A program made the position numbers and the translations under genes. This document shows positions 22,006 through 31,353 of a stretch of DNA of 35,201 nt, piece by piece. The notes under the pieces were generated by a model that was given only the letters and a program-made list of their open reading frames with translations, was not told where the DNA came from and did no database searches. Numbering within the stretch: position 1 is the stretch's first letter; every line of letters starts with the position of its first letter. This stretch comes from Aneurinibacillus danicus (GTDB lineage Bacteria; Bacillota; Bacilli; Aneurinibacillales; Aneurinibacillaceae): positions 1-35,201 of the forward strand of contig NZ_BJXX01000133.1 of the NCBI RefSeq assembly GCF_007991215.1, in the 5' to 3' direction.

Positions 22006-22416
22006 CTATTTTTGGGCATCCAGGTAATTTTGCAATATAATTACCGCTGCCATTTTATCAATGACTTGCTTTCTTTTCTTACGGCTCACATCGGCGGAAA
22101 CCAACATTTTCTCGGCCGCCATTGTTGTTAAGCGCTCATCCCACATTTTAACGGGAAGACGCGAACGGTTTTGCACATATTCCGCAAATGCCTGGCACAT
22201 CTCGCCCCGAGGTCCAATCGTACCATTCATGTTTTTAGGAAGCCCGACAATAATTTCCCCCACATCATATTGTTTTATGAGTTCTTCGATGCGAAGATAA
22301 TCTTTTTTCTTGCCTTCCCTGCGGATGGTCTCTATTCCCTGTGCTGTCCATCCAAACTCATCGCTGATTGCGACGCCAATCGTCTTTTCACCGACATCGA
22401 GTCCCATTTTACGCAT
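22006..22416 (-). CDS. ruvX: Holliday junction resolvase-like RuvX (YqgF/YrrK)
   Basis: 136 residues with the RNase H-like fold of Yqg[21 protein letters not shown] with the first catalytic Asp at residue 7, [10 protein letters not shown], and W-D-E-R-L-T-T-x-x-A with the second acidic cluster. The family is assigned to pre-16S rRNA processing in some bacteria and to Holliday junction resolution by homology, so its true substrate here is open. The AGGAGAG site supports the ATG at 22416 rather than the longer frame. It sits between ireB and yrzB in the conserved operon. Confidence 0.93.
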   Translation of the reverse strand: MRKMGLDVGEKTIGVAISDEFGWTAQGIETIRREGKKKDYLRIEELIKQYDVGEIIVGLPKNMNGTIGPRGEMCQAFAEYVQNRSRLPVKMWDERLTTMAAEKMLVSADVSRKKRKQVIDKMAAVIILQNYLDAQK

Positions 22417-22505
22417 ACATTCTCTCCTAATAATGTCCGCCCATAACACGCCTCTTTCCCCAATGGGAAGGAGGCGGCTGATGCGGTCAGGAATTCTTCG
22501 TTGTG

Positions 22506-22766
22506 CTATCGGTTCGAGCGAAGATATGAACGAACAAGCTCCTCGATTAATTCGTCGCGCTCCAATTTGCGAATAAGCGTGCGCGCATTGTTGTGGCGGG
22601 GAATGTAAGCCGGATCACCGGAAATCAAATAACCGACAATTTGGTTAATCGGGTTGTACCCTTTATCTTCGAGCGCACCGTACACCTGCAGCAGAACTTC
22701 ACGGGCGTCCACTTCCACCTCGTCCTGCTTGAAATTGAACTTCATGGTATGATCCATGGAACTCAC
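22506..22766 (-). CDS. ireB: IreB-family regulatory phosphoprotein (YrzL, DUF965)
   Basis: 86 residues with the highly conserved core [20 protein letters not shown] (about 36-55), P-R-H-N-N-A-R and [13 protein letters not shown]. In Enterococcus faecalis IreB is phosphorylated near its N-terminus by the Ser/Thr kinase IreK and influences cephalosporin resistance; the threonine at residue 7 is kept here. The start is a GTG, aligned with the usual MSS start and spaced correctly from AGAGGTG. It lies between alaS and ruvX. Confidence 0.94.
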   Translation of the reverse strand: MSSMDHTMKFNFKQDEVEVDAREVLLQVYGALEDKGYNPINQIVGYLISGDPAYIPRHNNARTLIRKLERDELIEELVRSYLRSNR

Positions 22767-22848
22767 TGCCTAGCACCTCTTTCAAAGGATCTTCATTACT
22801 TTTTTATATTCGCCCCGAACTGTCGAATTCCCTCTTTTCGAACCTGCA

Positions 22849-25485
22849 CTAAATTTGTTCACCTACCCAGCTTTTCACAAATGCAAGTGCTTCCGGCAAC
22901 TGTGCCGGGTTCTTGCCGCCCGCCTGGGCCATGTCCGGACGGCCGCCGCCGCCGCCACCGCAGCGTACAGCTACCTCTTTTACCGCTTTACCCGCATGAA
23001 ATCCCTGTTTAACCAGATCAGCGGTTACGCCGGCTACGATATTTACTTTATCGTCTTTTACCGAACCCAATACAACAATGCCGGATCCGAGTTTGTTCTT
23101 CAGATCATCTACCATGTTGCGCAGATTATCCATGTCGACGCCGTTTACTTTCGCAGCGAGCACCTTTACGCCTTTTACTTCTTCTACCTGATCGGTGAGC
23201 GAAGAAGCTTCCAGGTGGCTTAACTTGGCGCGCAGCGACTCATTCTCGCGCTCCAGCGCCTTCATCTCGCCTTTTACCGCTTCGATGCGCTGCGGTACGC
23301 TGGAAATGTTTGTTTTAAGCTCTTCCGCTACTTTTTTAAGCGTCTGCAGTTGTTTATTCAGATACTCGTATGCCATGCGTCCGGTTACGGCTTCGATACG
23401 GCGTGTACCGGCGCCGATGCCCGCTTCGCTGAGAATCTTGAACAGGCCGATTTCTGCCGTGTTGCTTACGTGGCAGCCGCCGCACAGCTCCAGGCTGTAA
23501 TCGCCTACCTGCACGACGCGTACTTCATCGCCGTACTTCTCGCCGAACAGCGCCATCGCACCCATCGCTTTTGCTTCTGTGAGTGATTTATGCATAATGT
23601 TAACGTCAATATTACGCCAAATCTGCTCGTTCACCTTTGTTTCAATTTGTTCCAGCTCGTCCGCCGTCACCGCTCCAAAGTGCGAGAAGTCAAAGCGAAG
23701 GCGGTCGGGAGCAACCAGCGATCCGGCCTGATTCACGTGTGTCCCCAGCACATCTTTCAGCGCTTGGTGCAGCAGGTGGGTGGCGGTATGGTTCTTAATC
23801 GTATCGGCGCGGGATGCCCGCTCTACTATAGCCTCTACCGTATCGCCTACTTTTAACGTGCCGCTCTCTACCAGAACGGTATGCACATGCTGACCGTTCG
23901 GCCCTTTCTGCGTATCCTGCACCCTCGCCTGCATTTTACCGGCGCTCAGCAGGCCTTTGTCCGCAACCTGTCCGCCGGATTCCGCATAGAACGGTGTACG
24001 GTCAAGAATAACCTGACATTCTGTGCCGGCACCTACCATGTCTACAGACTCATTATCATGCACAATCGCTGCGACTTTCGCGCTGGTTACAAGCTCGTCA
24101 TAACCTACGAATTCGCTTTTTACCTTGATATCGCCAAGCACGCCGCCCTGCACCTGCATGCTGTCTTCATCCTGACGGGCCGCACGGGCACGGGCACGCT
24201 GCTCTTCCATCGCAATATCAAAGCCTTCACGGTCTACGGTCAATCCTTGCTCGGCCGCAAAATCTTCGGTCAAATCAAACGGGAAACCGTACGTATCATA
24301 CAGTTTGAATGCTTCCGGTCCGCTGATTTTCGTTTGTCCGGCTTTTTTCGCCGCTTCGACCATCTGCTCGAGGATATGCAGACCTTCATTCAGCGTTTCA
24401 TGGAATCGTTCTTCCTCGTTTTTAATCACACGTTCGATAAATTCACGCTTCTCCAGTACTTCCGGATAGTAAGCTTTCATAATTTCGCCAACCACCGATG
24501 TTAATGTGTAAAGGAAGGACTTATCGATGCCGAGCACTTTACCGTAGCGAACCGCACGGCGCAGCAGACGGCGAATGACATACCCGCGTCCTTCATTGGA
24601 CGGCAGTGCACCGTCACCAATCGCAAAAACAACGGTACGGGAGTGGTCAGCAATCACTTTCAGTGCCACGTCTTTTTCCGGCGATTCGCCGTATTTTACA
24701 CCCGCGATATTGCAGGTCGCTTCAATAATCGGGAACAGTAGATCGGTCTCAAAGTTATTATCTACTTCCTGCAGAATAGACGCCATGCGCTCGAGTCCCA
24801 TCCCTGTATCGATGTTCTTCTTCGGCAGCGGCGTGTAAGAGCCGTCCGGATTGTGGTTGTACTGCGAGAATACAAGGTTCCATATTTCAAGGTAACGTTC
24901 ATTCTCACCACCCGGATATAGCTCTGGATCGCTTGGGTCGTTGCCGAATCTCTCCCCGCGGTCGTAGAAAATCTCACTGTTCGGTCCGCACGGGCCTTCT
25001 CCGATATCCCAGAAGTTTCCTTCCAGGCGTACGATACGCTCGTCCGGGATGCCCACTTTCTTGTTCCAGATTTCGTATGCTTCGTCATCTTCCGGGTGGA
25101 TGGTTACAGACAGCTTCTCCGGATCAAAGCCGATCCATTCCGGGCTGGTCAGGAATTCCCATGCCCACAAAATTGCTTCTTCTTTAAAGTAATCTCCGAT
25201 AGAAAAATTACCCAGCATTTCGAAAAACGTATGGTGACGTGCGGTTTTTCCCACGTTCTCGATGTCATTGGTGCGGATCGATTTCTGTGAGTTGGTGATA
25301 CGCGGGTTCTCCGGAATCACGCGTCCGTCAAAGTACTTCTTCAGCGTGGCAACCCCGCTGTTAATCCAGAGCAGCGAAGCGTCGTCAATCGGAATCAGCG
25401 GTGCGCTCGGCTCAATTTTATGACCTTTGCTGACGAAGAAATCCAGGTATTTCTGACGAATTTCAGCGGCTGACATGTGTTTCAT
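22849..25485 (-). CDS. alaS: Alanyl-tRNA synthetase
   Basis: 878 residues, full length for bacterial AlaRS. The class II catalytic domain opens with [14 protein letters not shown] and has [13 protein letters not shown]; the editing domain has H-T-A-T-H-L-L-H (about 565) and C-G-G-C-H (about 669); the C-Ala region ends with the glycine-rich [15 protein letters not shown]. It charges tRNA-Ala and clears mischarged Ser and Gly. Transcription starts from a consensus promoter at 25911-25940 and passes through a T-box leader, so expression should rise when tRNA-Ala is uncharged. The operon continues with ireB, ruvX and yrzB. Confidence 0.98.
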   Translation of the reverse strand: MKHMSAAEIRQKYLDFFVSKGHKIEPSAPLIPIDDASLLWINSGVATLKKYFDGRVIPENPRITNSQKSIRTNDIENVGKTARHHTFFEMLGNFSIGDYFKEEAILWAWEFLTSPEWIGFDPEKLSVTIHPEDDEAYEIWNKKVGIPDERIVRLEGNFWDIGEGPCGPNSEIFYDRGERFGNDPSDPELYPGGENERYLEIWNLVFSQYNHNPDGSYTPLPKKNIDTGMGLERMASILQEVDNNFETDLLFPIIEATCNIAGVKYGESPEKDVALKVIADHSRTVVFAIGDGALPSNEGRGYVIRRLLRRAVRYGKVLGIDKSFLYTLTSVVGEIMKAYYPEVLEKREFIERVIKNEEERFHETLNEGLHILEQMVEAAKKAGQTKISGPEAFKLYDTYGFPFDLTEDFAAEQGLTVDREGFDIAMEEQRARARAARQDEDSMQVQGGVLGDIKVKSEFVGYDELVTSAKVAAIVHDNESVDMVGAGTECQVILDRTPFYAESGGQVADKGLLSAGKMQARVQDTQKGPNGQHVHTVLVESGTLKVGDTVEAIVERASRADTIKNHTATHLLHQALKDVLGTHVNQAGSLVAPDRLRFDFSHFGAVTADELEQIETKVNEQIWRNIDVNIMHKSLTEAKAMGAMALFGEKYGDEVRVVQVGDYSLELCGGCHVSNTAEIGLFKILSEAGIGAGTRRIEAVTGRMAYEYLNKQLQTLKKVAEELKTNISSVPQRIEAVKGEMKALERENESLRAKLSHLEASSLTDQVEEVKGVKVLAAKVNGVDMDNLRNMVDDLKNKLGSGIVVLGSVKDDKVNIVAGVTADLVKQGFHAGKAVKEVAVRCGGGGGGRPDMAQAGGKNPAQLPEALAFVKSWVGEQI

Positions 25486-25621
25486 TGTGAATGTATCCCT
25501 CCATAGTTACGGTATAGATATACAAAAGGCAAGAAGTAAGAAAGGAAGATACAAATGTAGACAAAGACGAATGTCTTTTTCTTTCGACTACACCCTCTTA
25601 CCCCTTTTATTCTCTAAAACT

Positions 25622-25900
25622 AAAAAAGCTCTCAATCCCAGAATTTCTCCAGGGACGAGAGCTTGTCTTCTCACGCGGTACCACCCTGCTTACCCGCATA
25701 TCAGACCAGACGTACGGGTCGCCTTGTTTTTGAGGATAACGGACAGCATGTGCCCGGCAGGGTTTATAAAGTCCTGCTCTCAGGAGTAGCGTTCGACGAC
25801 TCTTCTCGTGAAGATCCTCTCAACCTCGGAATCTTCTCTCTGTACGAGGGCTGCCGCCTACTTATTCCTTCAACGAGTTCATGGTAATGAAGTTGTTTGC
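25622..25900 (-). ncRNA. T-box leader controlling alaS
   Basis: On the minus strand the T-box sequence AGGGTGGTACCGCG lies at 25674-25687. It is followed by a terminator, GCTCTC at 25657-25662 with GAGAGC at 25628-25633, and a T6 tract. The upstream 200 bases are the Stem I region, with an AGAGAG element near 25840 and a candidate GCU alanine specifier at 25798-25800 in the context GAACGCUAC. Uncharged tRNA-Ala pairing with the specifier and the UGGU-type bulge should favour readthrough into alaS. The specifier assignment is less certain than the T-box itself. Confidence 0.93.
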
Positions 25901-25910
25901 AGCACTACTT

Positions 25911-25940
25911 ATTATACAGATTTACCATCTTTACTGTCAA
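25911..25940 (-). promoter_or_regulatory. Consensus SigmaA promoter of alaS
   Basis: On the minus strand TTGACA (25935-25940) and TATAAT (25911-25916) are both perfect, with an 18-base spacer. The -35 box directly follows the stop codon of the gene ending at 25941. Confidence 0.9.
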
Positions 25941-27026
25941 TTACTCCTCACTTTGCCATTCCGGTTTCCGTACTATATGGATGATGATATGCTGCACGAC
26001 CACCTTCAGGCTGGCCACAATCGGAACTGCGAGAATCAATCCCGCAATACCGGCAATCTCCCCTCCGATCATGACCGATAAGATGATCAGCAGAGGGTGC
26101 ATATGCAACGATTTGCCGACAATCAGCGGTGATACGATATTGCCTTCAATAACCTGAATGATGGCATTGATAATCAGCGCATACAGCGCCATCTTCCATG
26201 ATACGGTCAGCGCGAACAGAATAGCAGGCGCAGCGCCGAATACAGGGCCAATATAGGGAATGATGTTGGTAATCGCGACGAAGAAAGCGAATACAATCGC
26301 GTACGGCAGGCCGATAAAGAAATACCCGGCATACGCCAGCGCTCCGACTATGCCGCAGACAATAAGCTGGCCGCGGACATAATGACCAAGCGCCGTATCA
26401 ATATCATGCAGCATGCGGCGCACGGTCGGACGGTGTTTGCCCGGCACAAGCAGGAGCGCCCCCTTCTGCATCGGTTTCATATCTTTCAGCATGTAAAATA
26501 CGATAAACGGAATGAGCAGGACAAGTAGAATTTTTTCTACCCAACCATCCATGCCGGTAAATAGGCCGTTCACGTAGTTCGTCATTGCCAGCTCCATCTG
26601 CTGGATACTGGTCGTAAGTCCGCCGTGCAGCGAAAACGGCGTCCTTGCCTGCTGAATGCGCATCCGACCAATCCAATCGCGGTATGTGCCGGCAAGCTCA
26701 GGAAATTTTGCTGAAAGCTCCTTGTACTCCCGCACCAGTATCGGTCCGGCATTCATAACGAGGAAAATAAGAAATAAAAAGAACAGCGTATAAATAAGGA
26801 AAACCGCCAGACCGCGCGGAAAATGGCGGTCAGTCAAAAATTTTACGACCGGATTCAGCAGGTACGCGAAAATGAGAGCAAAGAAGAACGGTGTCAGTAC
26901 CTTCTTTACGATTTCGATAAATCCGACAAAAAAAACACTCACCTTTCCAAGCAAAAAAACAATTAATAAAACCATCAGCAGTACGGCTAGGAAATATAGC
27001 CAATTTGTTCTTGTGATTTTTTCCAT
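25941..27026 (-). CDS. yrrI: AI-2E/PerM-family membrane transporter (YrrI)
   Basis: About 361 residues with 7-8 predicted membrane helices: a pair at about 10-55, a third at about 67-89, a soluble segment rich in Arg and Gln, and a C-terminal helix block containing I-T-N-I-I-P-Y-I-G-P, the hallmark of the AI-2E transporter superfamily. Members export autoinducer-2 or exchange ions; the substrate of YrrI is not known. It lies directly upstream of alaS, as in B. subtilis. The ATG at 27026 has better spacing from GGCGGATG than the GTG at 27035. Confidence 0.92.
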   Translation of the reverse strand: MEKITRTNWLYFLAVLLMVLLIVFLLGKVSVFFVGFIEIVKKVLTPFFFALIFAYLLNPVVKFLTDRHFPRGLAVFLIYTLFFLFLIFLVMNAGPILVREYKELSAKFPELAGTYRDWIGRMRIQQARTPFSLHGGLTTSIQQMELAMTNYVNGLFTGMDGWVEKILLVLLIPFIVFYMLKDMKPMQKGALLLVPGKHRPTVRRMLHDIDTALGHYVRGQLIVCGIVGALAYAGYFFIGLPYAIVFAFFVAITNIIPYIGPVFGAAPAILFALTVSWKMALYALIINAIIQVIEGNIVSPLIVGKSLHMHPLLIILSVMIGGEIAGIAGLILAVPIVASLKVVVQHIIIHIVRKPEWQSEE

Positions 27027-27166
27027 TGTGTTCACATCCGCCCATGTGTAACATTTCTGTTTATAGTATGTACCAAAAAAAAAACAACATGGATGGTACT
27101 GTCTCCCATCTATAGGGAGGATTTCCCTTCTTTAAAGTCGAAATTGTTTAATAAAGGAGGGAAAGT

Positions 27167-27688
27167 ATGAATGTAATTGAATATAATGGAAAGCGTCCAG
27201 TGATTGCAGACGGAGTTTTTATTGCACCTACCGCCGTCATCATCGGCGACGTAACGATTGAAGAGGGCAGCAGCATTTGGTTTGGCGCCGTGCTGCGCGG
27301 CGATTTCGGTTCGATTCACGTCGGCAAGCATACCAGCATTCAAGATAACTGCGTGGTGCATGTGACCAATGAAGGAACATACATCGGCGATCATAATACC
27401 ATTGGCCACGGGGCGATTATTCATAGCTGCCGCATCGGCAATCGGAACGTCATCGGCATGAATGCGGTCATTCTCGACGGAGCGGTTATAGAGGACGAAT
27501 GTATGGTGGCTGCAGGCAGCGTTGTTTCTAATAATATGGTAATTCCGGGCCGTCACCTGGCTGCTGGAGTCCCGGCCAAGGTAAAGAAAGAGTTGGAAGG
27601 CCAATCTTTGTGGTGGGTACAGGAGAGCTCCAAGGAGTACAGCAAACTCCTGGAAAGTTATGAAGAGATTTATTTGTATAAGAAATAA
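27167..27688 (+). CDS. Gamma carbonic anhydrase-like hexapeptide protein
   Basis: 173 residues of left-handed beta-helix hexapeptide repeats. The gamma-carbonic anhydrase residues are all present: R44 and D46 (L-R-G-D), Q59, and zinc-ligand histidines H65 (CVVH), H81 and H86 (G-H-G-A-I-I-H). The family includes real carbonic anhydrases and proteins such as YtoA/PaaY with thioesterase or unknown activity, so CO2 hydration is plausible but not shown. A strong AAAGGAGGG site precedes the ATG. It is a single-gene unit ending in a good terminator. Confidence 0.93.
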   Translation: MNVIEYNGKRPVIADGVFIAPTAVIIGDVTIEEGSSIWFGAVLRGDFGSIHVGKHTSIQDNCVVHVTNEGTYIGDHNTIGHGAIIHSCRIGNRNVIGMNAVILDGAVIEDECMVAAGSVVSNNMVIPGRHLAAGVPAKVKKELEGQSLWWVQESSKEYSKLLESYEEIYLYKK

Positions 27689-27689
27689 C

Positions 27690-27733
27690 AAAAAAGTAGG
27701 TGAAGGAAACAAAAATTCCTTCGCCTATTTTTT
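27690..27733 (+). terminator. Terminator of the gamma carbonic anhydrase gene
   Basis: Arms 27690-27708 and 27716-27733 form a stem of about 17 bp with one bulge and a 7-base loop, followed by more T residues. It starts at the stop codon end. Confidence 0.9.
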
Positions 27734-27847
27734 ATATATTCTTTCTTTTTTAACCGAAATTTTATAATCCATTAATATTTATCTAAAACTCACCCTGTAT
27801 GATAAATGCATACTAGTACGAAAGTTCCTAAAAAAGGGGAATGAAAG

Positions 27848-28213
27848 ATGTTCATGATAAATGAGCAAGGCTATAGAATCATAACACTCGAGGGTGAAAT
27901 TCACTACGCGAATTCACGACAAATCTCTAAAGATTTGCTCGCCTGTATCACTGAAGAACAGGATCGGTACATTCTCGACGTCTCCCGCCTGACAAGCGTA
28001 GACAGCACAGGCCTGGCCGTTCTCTTCTCTTTCTGCAAAAAATGTCATCTGGAAGGAAAAGAAAGCAAACTGGTCGCAGGCAATACATCCTGGTACAAAC
28101 TGCTTCACTTCTCGAAGCTGGACCGGGTTTTATCTATCTATCCGGATGTGTCTGCCGCTCTCTCTGCAAGCAATTCAGAACAGGGCACCGGTTTCTCTAT
28201 CCTTGAATATTAA
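27848..28213 (+). CDS. STAS-domain protein (anti-sigma-factor-antagonist-like)
   Basis: 121 residues forming a single STAS domain. The phosphorylation-site motif D52-S53-T54-G55 lies in L-T-S-V-D-S-T-G-L-A-V-L, as in SpoIIAA and RsbV. Such proteins usually bind an anti-sigma kinase in a phosphorylation-controlled way. No kinase or sigma gene is adjacent; instead a chemotaxis receptor gene follows after 12 bases, so they are very likely co-transcribed. Its partner may therefore be the receptor or a kinase elsewhere. GGGG precedes the ATG. Confidence 0.9.
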   Translation: MFMINEQGYRIITLEGEIHYANSRQISKDLLACITEEQDRYILDVSRLTSVDSTGLAVLFSFCKKCHLEGKESKLVAGNTSWYKLLHFSKLDRVLSIYPDVSAALSASNSEQGTGFSILEY

Positions 28214-28225
28214 GGCGGAAACAAT

Positions 28226-30199
28226 ATGAAAAAGCGCATGACGCTCCAGAAGCGATTAATGTTATTACTTACCGTAGTGATTGTCGGTGCATTTGCGACA
28301 CTATACTTCTTCGTGGATCGCAGCGTCACACAATCTCTGCGTGAAGCCGCACTGCGCGGCATGGATCAGGCGTCTGCTGAGGCTGCCATTCTCGTGGACA
28401 AGGACCTTTCGGACAAGCAACGCTCATTGTTCCAATTGGCGCAGTTTCCGGTTATCAAGGCCATTGACTCACGTCCCGATCGCGCCTTTGAGGCCGGACG
28501 CTTTCTTACGTCGATTACACGCAACCAGCCAGAGTATGAAGCCCTGTATATCGTTCTTCCTGAAGGACGCATTATCGCCGGATCGAACGGTTACCTGATC
28601 GGTCAAACATTTCCTGAGCAGACGGTACTGGATGCGGTACGAAATGCCGGGAAAGGCACGGTTAGCGATGTGCTGCAGGGGGAAGACGGACAGCCTTTGT
28701 TTTATTTGGCCGAGCCGATTAACGACGGACGAAGTTTCCTGATTGCCGCAATGAAACTCGATGCCATCGGTGCACACATCGCCCAGGTCAAAATGGGGGA
28801 AACCGGTTATGCCTATCTGGTTGATAAAAACGGATTGATTTTAGCCCATCCTGTAAAAAAATACGTAGCAAAGCTGAACATTGCTAAAGAAAGCTTCGGT
28901 CCTTCGATGCTTCAGGCTAAAAAGGGACAGGCCGAATACATATTTGAAGGAAAACAAAAATTAACGTCCTTCCATCCGGTCCAGCAAACCGGCTGGATCG
29001 TAGCTATTACAATAGATAGCAAAGAAGCGTACGCGGCCATCTGGCAGACCCGTTACGTTATTCTGGGAGTTTCACTCGTTTCTTTCTTGATTCTTATTAC
29101 CATTCTTTCCGTGCTGATGAAACGAACGCTGGTACGGCCGATTCACCATGTACAGAAGAGTTTTCACATTGCAGCACAGGGCGACTTAACTGTACAGGCC
29201 ACTGTAGAACGGGAAGACGAGCTAGGACAATTGGCGCTCGGCTTTAACCGGATGACCGGCGACCTGCGCAGTCTGGTGGCTACCATGCAGCACTCGGCAG
29301 AAGAAGTATCTTCCACTTCCGAACAGTTAGCTGCTACGTCCGAAGAAGCAGGAGCATCTGCCTCACAGATAGCTCATACGGTACGGCAGATTGCGGAAAA
29401 CATCGGCGAGCAAGCGGAAGCCATCTCACTGGTTCACAGGGAAATGAACGAAACGCACGAGAAAGTCAACACGACCACCCTTGCTGCTTCACAGGCGCTG
29501 AATGTTGCCGAAGAGACACGACAGGCGGCCAAAGAAGGCATGGAGGCGGTCGCAGAGGCGATTCATCATCTGGATACAGTCTCACAGACCGTCATCTTCG
29601 CAACGGAAACCATTCAGAAATTGGGGAAACGTTCGGAGGAAATCGGCAACATTGTTCATGTTATCTCGGCCATCTCTGATCAGACCAATCTGCTGGCTCT
29701 CAACGCCGCAATCGAAGCGGCCAGAGCCGGACATCACGGCAGAGGTTTCGCAGTCGTGGCCGAAGAAGTGCGTAAATTGGCAGAAGAGGCTTCAAGAGCC
29801 TCGCACGAAATCGTAGATCTGGTGACACACGTGCAGAATGAGACGTCTGTAACCGTACGCTCAATGGAGATGAATGTCGAGCAGGTACAGCGGCAGATTG
29901 CGATGATTCATCAGGGCGGAAGCGCACTCGAAAATATTGTGAAGAAAACGGAACAGACGAAAAAAGAAATGGAAAAAATTGATCAAATGCAGGAAGAAAT
30001 CCAGCACCTGGTTGAAAATCTCCACGAGCGCATTCGATTCATCGCTACCGTTAGCCGGGAAACGTCTGACGGCTTACGCGAAGTCTCGGCTTCCGTTCAA
30101 GAACAGAGTCAGGCGGCCGAAGAAATGTCTCTCAGTATTGAAACACTGTCACAGCTTGCCACCAAAACCCATCAGGAAACGCTGAAGTTCAAAATATAG
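28226..30199 (+). CDS. Methyl-accepting chemotaxis protein with dCache sensor
   Basis: 657 residues. The first membrane helix is at about 13-31, an extracellular dCache-type sensor spans about 32-270 (with [14 protein letters not shown] and [12 protein letters not shown] blocks), the second helix is at about 276-297, HAMP at about 298-352, and the signalling domain runs to the end. The tip has [20 protein letters not shown] (about 482-501), the CheA/CheW contact region. Glutamine/glutamate-rich helices hold the methylation sites. The ligand is not predictable from sequence. It is preceded by the STAS gene, an unusual pairing. Confidence 0.95.
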   Translation: MKKRMTLQKRLMLLLTVVIVGAFATLYFFVDRSVTQSLREAALRGMDQASAEAAILVDKDLSDKQRSLFQLAQFPVIKAIDSRPDRAFEAGRFLTSITRNQPEYEALYIVLPEGRIIAGSNGYLIGQTFPEQTVLDAVRNAGKGTVSDVLQGEDGQPLFYLAEPINDGRSFLIAAMKLDAIGAHIAQVKMGETGYAYLVDKNGLILAHPVKKYVAKLNIAKESFGPSMLQAKKGQAEYIFEGKQKLTSFHPVQQTGWIVAITIDSKEAYAAIWQTRYVILGVSLVSFLILITILSVLMKRTLVRPIHHVQKSFHIAAQGDLTVQATVEREDELGQLALGFNRMTGDLRSLVATMQHSAEEVSSTSEQLAATSEEAGASASQIAHTVRQIAENIGEQAEAISLVHREMNETHEKVNTTTLAASQALNVAEETRQAAKEGMEAVAEAIHHLDTVSQTVIFATETIQKLGKRSEEIGNIVHVISAISDQTNLLALNAAIEAARAGHHGRGFAVVAEEVRKLAEEASRASHEIVDLVTHVQNETSVTVRSMEMNVEQVQRQIAMIHQGGSALENIVKKTEQTKKEMEKIDQMQEEIQHLVENLHERIRFIATVSRETSDGLREVSASVQEQSQAAEEMSLSIETLSQLATKTHQETLKFKI

Positions 30200-30205
30200 G
30201 GAAGT

Positions 30206-30269
30206 AAAACGAGAAATGCAAAAAAAGCAGCTGTCGGTTTCCCGACGGCTGCCCGAGGTTTCTCGTTTT
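30206..30269. terminator. Nested bidirectional terminator between the MCP and yrzQ-like genes
   Basis: An inner stem (30227-30237 with 30242-30252, one mismatch) followed by T7 on the minus strand ends the yrzQ-like transcript. An outer AAAACGAGA/TCTCGTTTT pair (30206-30214 with 30261-30269) extends it for the plus-strand MCP transcript. Confidence 0.78.
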
Positions 30270-30283
30270 GTTTTCTGCCGGGT

Positions 30284-30490
30284 CTACCGCGCCATTCTGC
30301 GCAGCACCCGTCTGCCGAAACCGGCCATATAACGCGGGGGAATGTTCAGCATACCGGTAATGCGAATATTGCGCAATATGCGTTTTCCCAGGCGAACGGC
30401 CCGTTCCGTGCGGCTCTGCCTGGGCCGCACCATCCGGACGAGCCCGAGCGCGGCAATGATAACCGCTCCCATCCAAAAAGAAAGCTTCAC
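30284..30490 (-). CDS. Small membrane protein, YrzQ-like
   Basis: About 68 residues: one hydrophobic N-terminal segment (about 3-17) followed by an extremely arginine-rich cytoplasmic-type tail containing R-L-G-K-R-I-L-R-N-I-R-I-T-G and R-R-V-L-R-R-M-A-R. The GTG at 30490 is nine bases from AAGGAG, whereas the ATG at 30499 directly abuts it, so the GTG is preferred. Position after yrrD and the zinc-ribbon gene matches the yrzQ slot of B. subtilis, but I would not claim homology from sequence. Function unknown. Confidence 0.65.
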   Translation of the reverse strand: MKLSFWMGAVIIAALGLVRMVRPRQSRTERAVRLGKRILRNIRITGMLNIPPRYMAGFGRRVLRRMAR

Positions 30491-30503
30491 CGCATCCATC
30501 TCC

Positions 30504-30707
30504 TTACATGTTGGTTTCGAAAGGCGGTGGGCAATCGTCAAAAAACAAATCGTTCAGCGAATGTAAAGTTCCGTCCTCTTCCACCTGAAAGACAGACGAC
30601 ACTTTGTTCCCTGAAGCCGTGAACTCAATACAGCAGTTCCAGCAATAGTACTGGTTTGTACCGATTTTGCCGATGTCTTTCGACTGGCAGTTCGGGCAAT
30701 TCATCAT
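30504..30707 (-). CDS. Zinc-ribbon protein, YrzR-like
   Basis: 67 residues. The N-terminal half is a classic zinc ribbon with C-x2-C at residues 4-7 and C-x2-C at 22-25 (Y-Y-C-W-N-C-C), with K-D-I-G-K-I-G-T-N-Q between. The C-terminal half is acidic and Pro-rich. A GGAGG site precedes the start by 8 bases. The gene lies 33 bases after yrrD, the same order as in B. subtilis. Metal binding is likely; the role is unknown. Confidence 0.82.
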   Translation of the reverse strand: MMNCPNCQSKDIGKIGTNQYYCWNCCIEFTASGNKVSSVFQVEEDGTLHSLNDLFFDDCPPPFETNM

Positions 30708-30740
30708 TATTTTTTCCTCCCTGTACGTGACAGGGCCATT

Positions 30741-31229
30741 CTACTCCGGTGTGGAGACAATGACCGCGTCCTCACCCATTTTTAAACATTCCGTGCTGCG
30801 AATAACGGCGCGACCGTCGATAATATCCGACAGAATTCCGTTAGACAACTCATACCCTACTATCTTGCCCGATTCCACATGAAAGTAAACATCTTCCACA
30901 AACCCCAGATGCTCACCTTCCTTTGTAACGAACGCTTTGCCCTGTACAGGAGTAGAACCGGTCTGGATGCCCGTCCAGCCGGAAGGAAAAGACGAAGAGG
31001 AAAACGATACAATTGCCCGCTGCCCGGCTATCGTTACACAATCCGTACCTATTGCGCAAACCGCTTCCACCGGGATATACTTTCCCTGCTTAAGGAAGCT
31101 TGTCTCCCTCAGCAGAATCCCGGTTAATTGTCTCTGTTCATTGAACAGAAGATCATGGACATAGCCCACCTCTCTGCCCCGCTTAAGTTCAATGATGGGA
31201 AGTCCAATGACGTCACGTACCCGCCGCAA
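30741..31229 (-). CDS. yrrD: PRC-barrel domain protein (YrrD)
   Basis: About 162 residues with two PRC-barrel units: one at about 3-75 (V-I-G-L-P-I-I-E-L, G-R-E-V-G-Y-V-H-D-L-L-F) and one at about 95-160 (G-K-A-F-V-T, G-E-H-L-G-F-V-E-D-V-Y-F). PRC-barrels bind RNA or protein partners in ribosome maturation and photosystem proteins; the role of YrrD is unknown. The TTG at 31229 is nine bases from AAGGAG and aligns with the usual start, while the ATG at 31238 abuts the site, so I use the TTG. Confidence 0.85.
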   Translation of the reverse strand: MRRVRDVIGLPIIELKRGREVGYVHDLLFNEQRQLTGILLRETSFLKQGKYIPVEAVCAIGTDCVTIAGQRAIVSFSSSSFPSGWTGIQTGSTPVQGKAFVTKEGEHLGFVEDVYFHVESGKIVGYELSNGILSDIIDGRAVIRSTECLKMGEDAVIVSTPE

Positions 31230-31353
31230 GACGATCATCTCCTTCCATATCCTTTAGTATAGGGCAAACAGATAAGGCTATGCTGTCTAAAGGATGCCAG
31301 GTCTTCCTTTCCTTACTTCCGCATCTCCTGCCTCTCCCCATTTTTTGCTAAGC

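Noticed and set aside
27770-27847. SigmaD-type motility promoter before the STAS-MCP pair
   Set aside because: TAAA and GATAA elements exist but the spacing is too short for the consensus.
30189-30476. 95-residue minus-strand frame overlapping the YrzQ-like gene
   Set aside because: It reads through the terminator and lacks an SD; the competing frame has the SD and a membrane helix.
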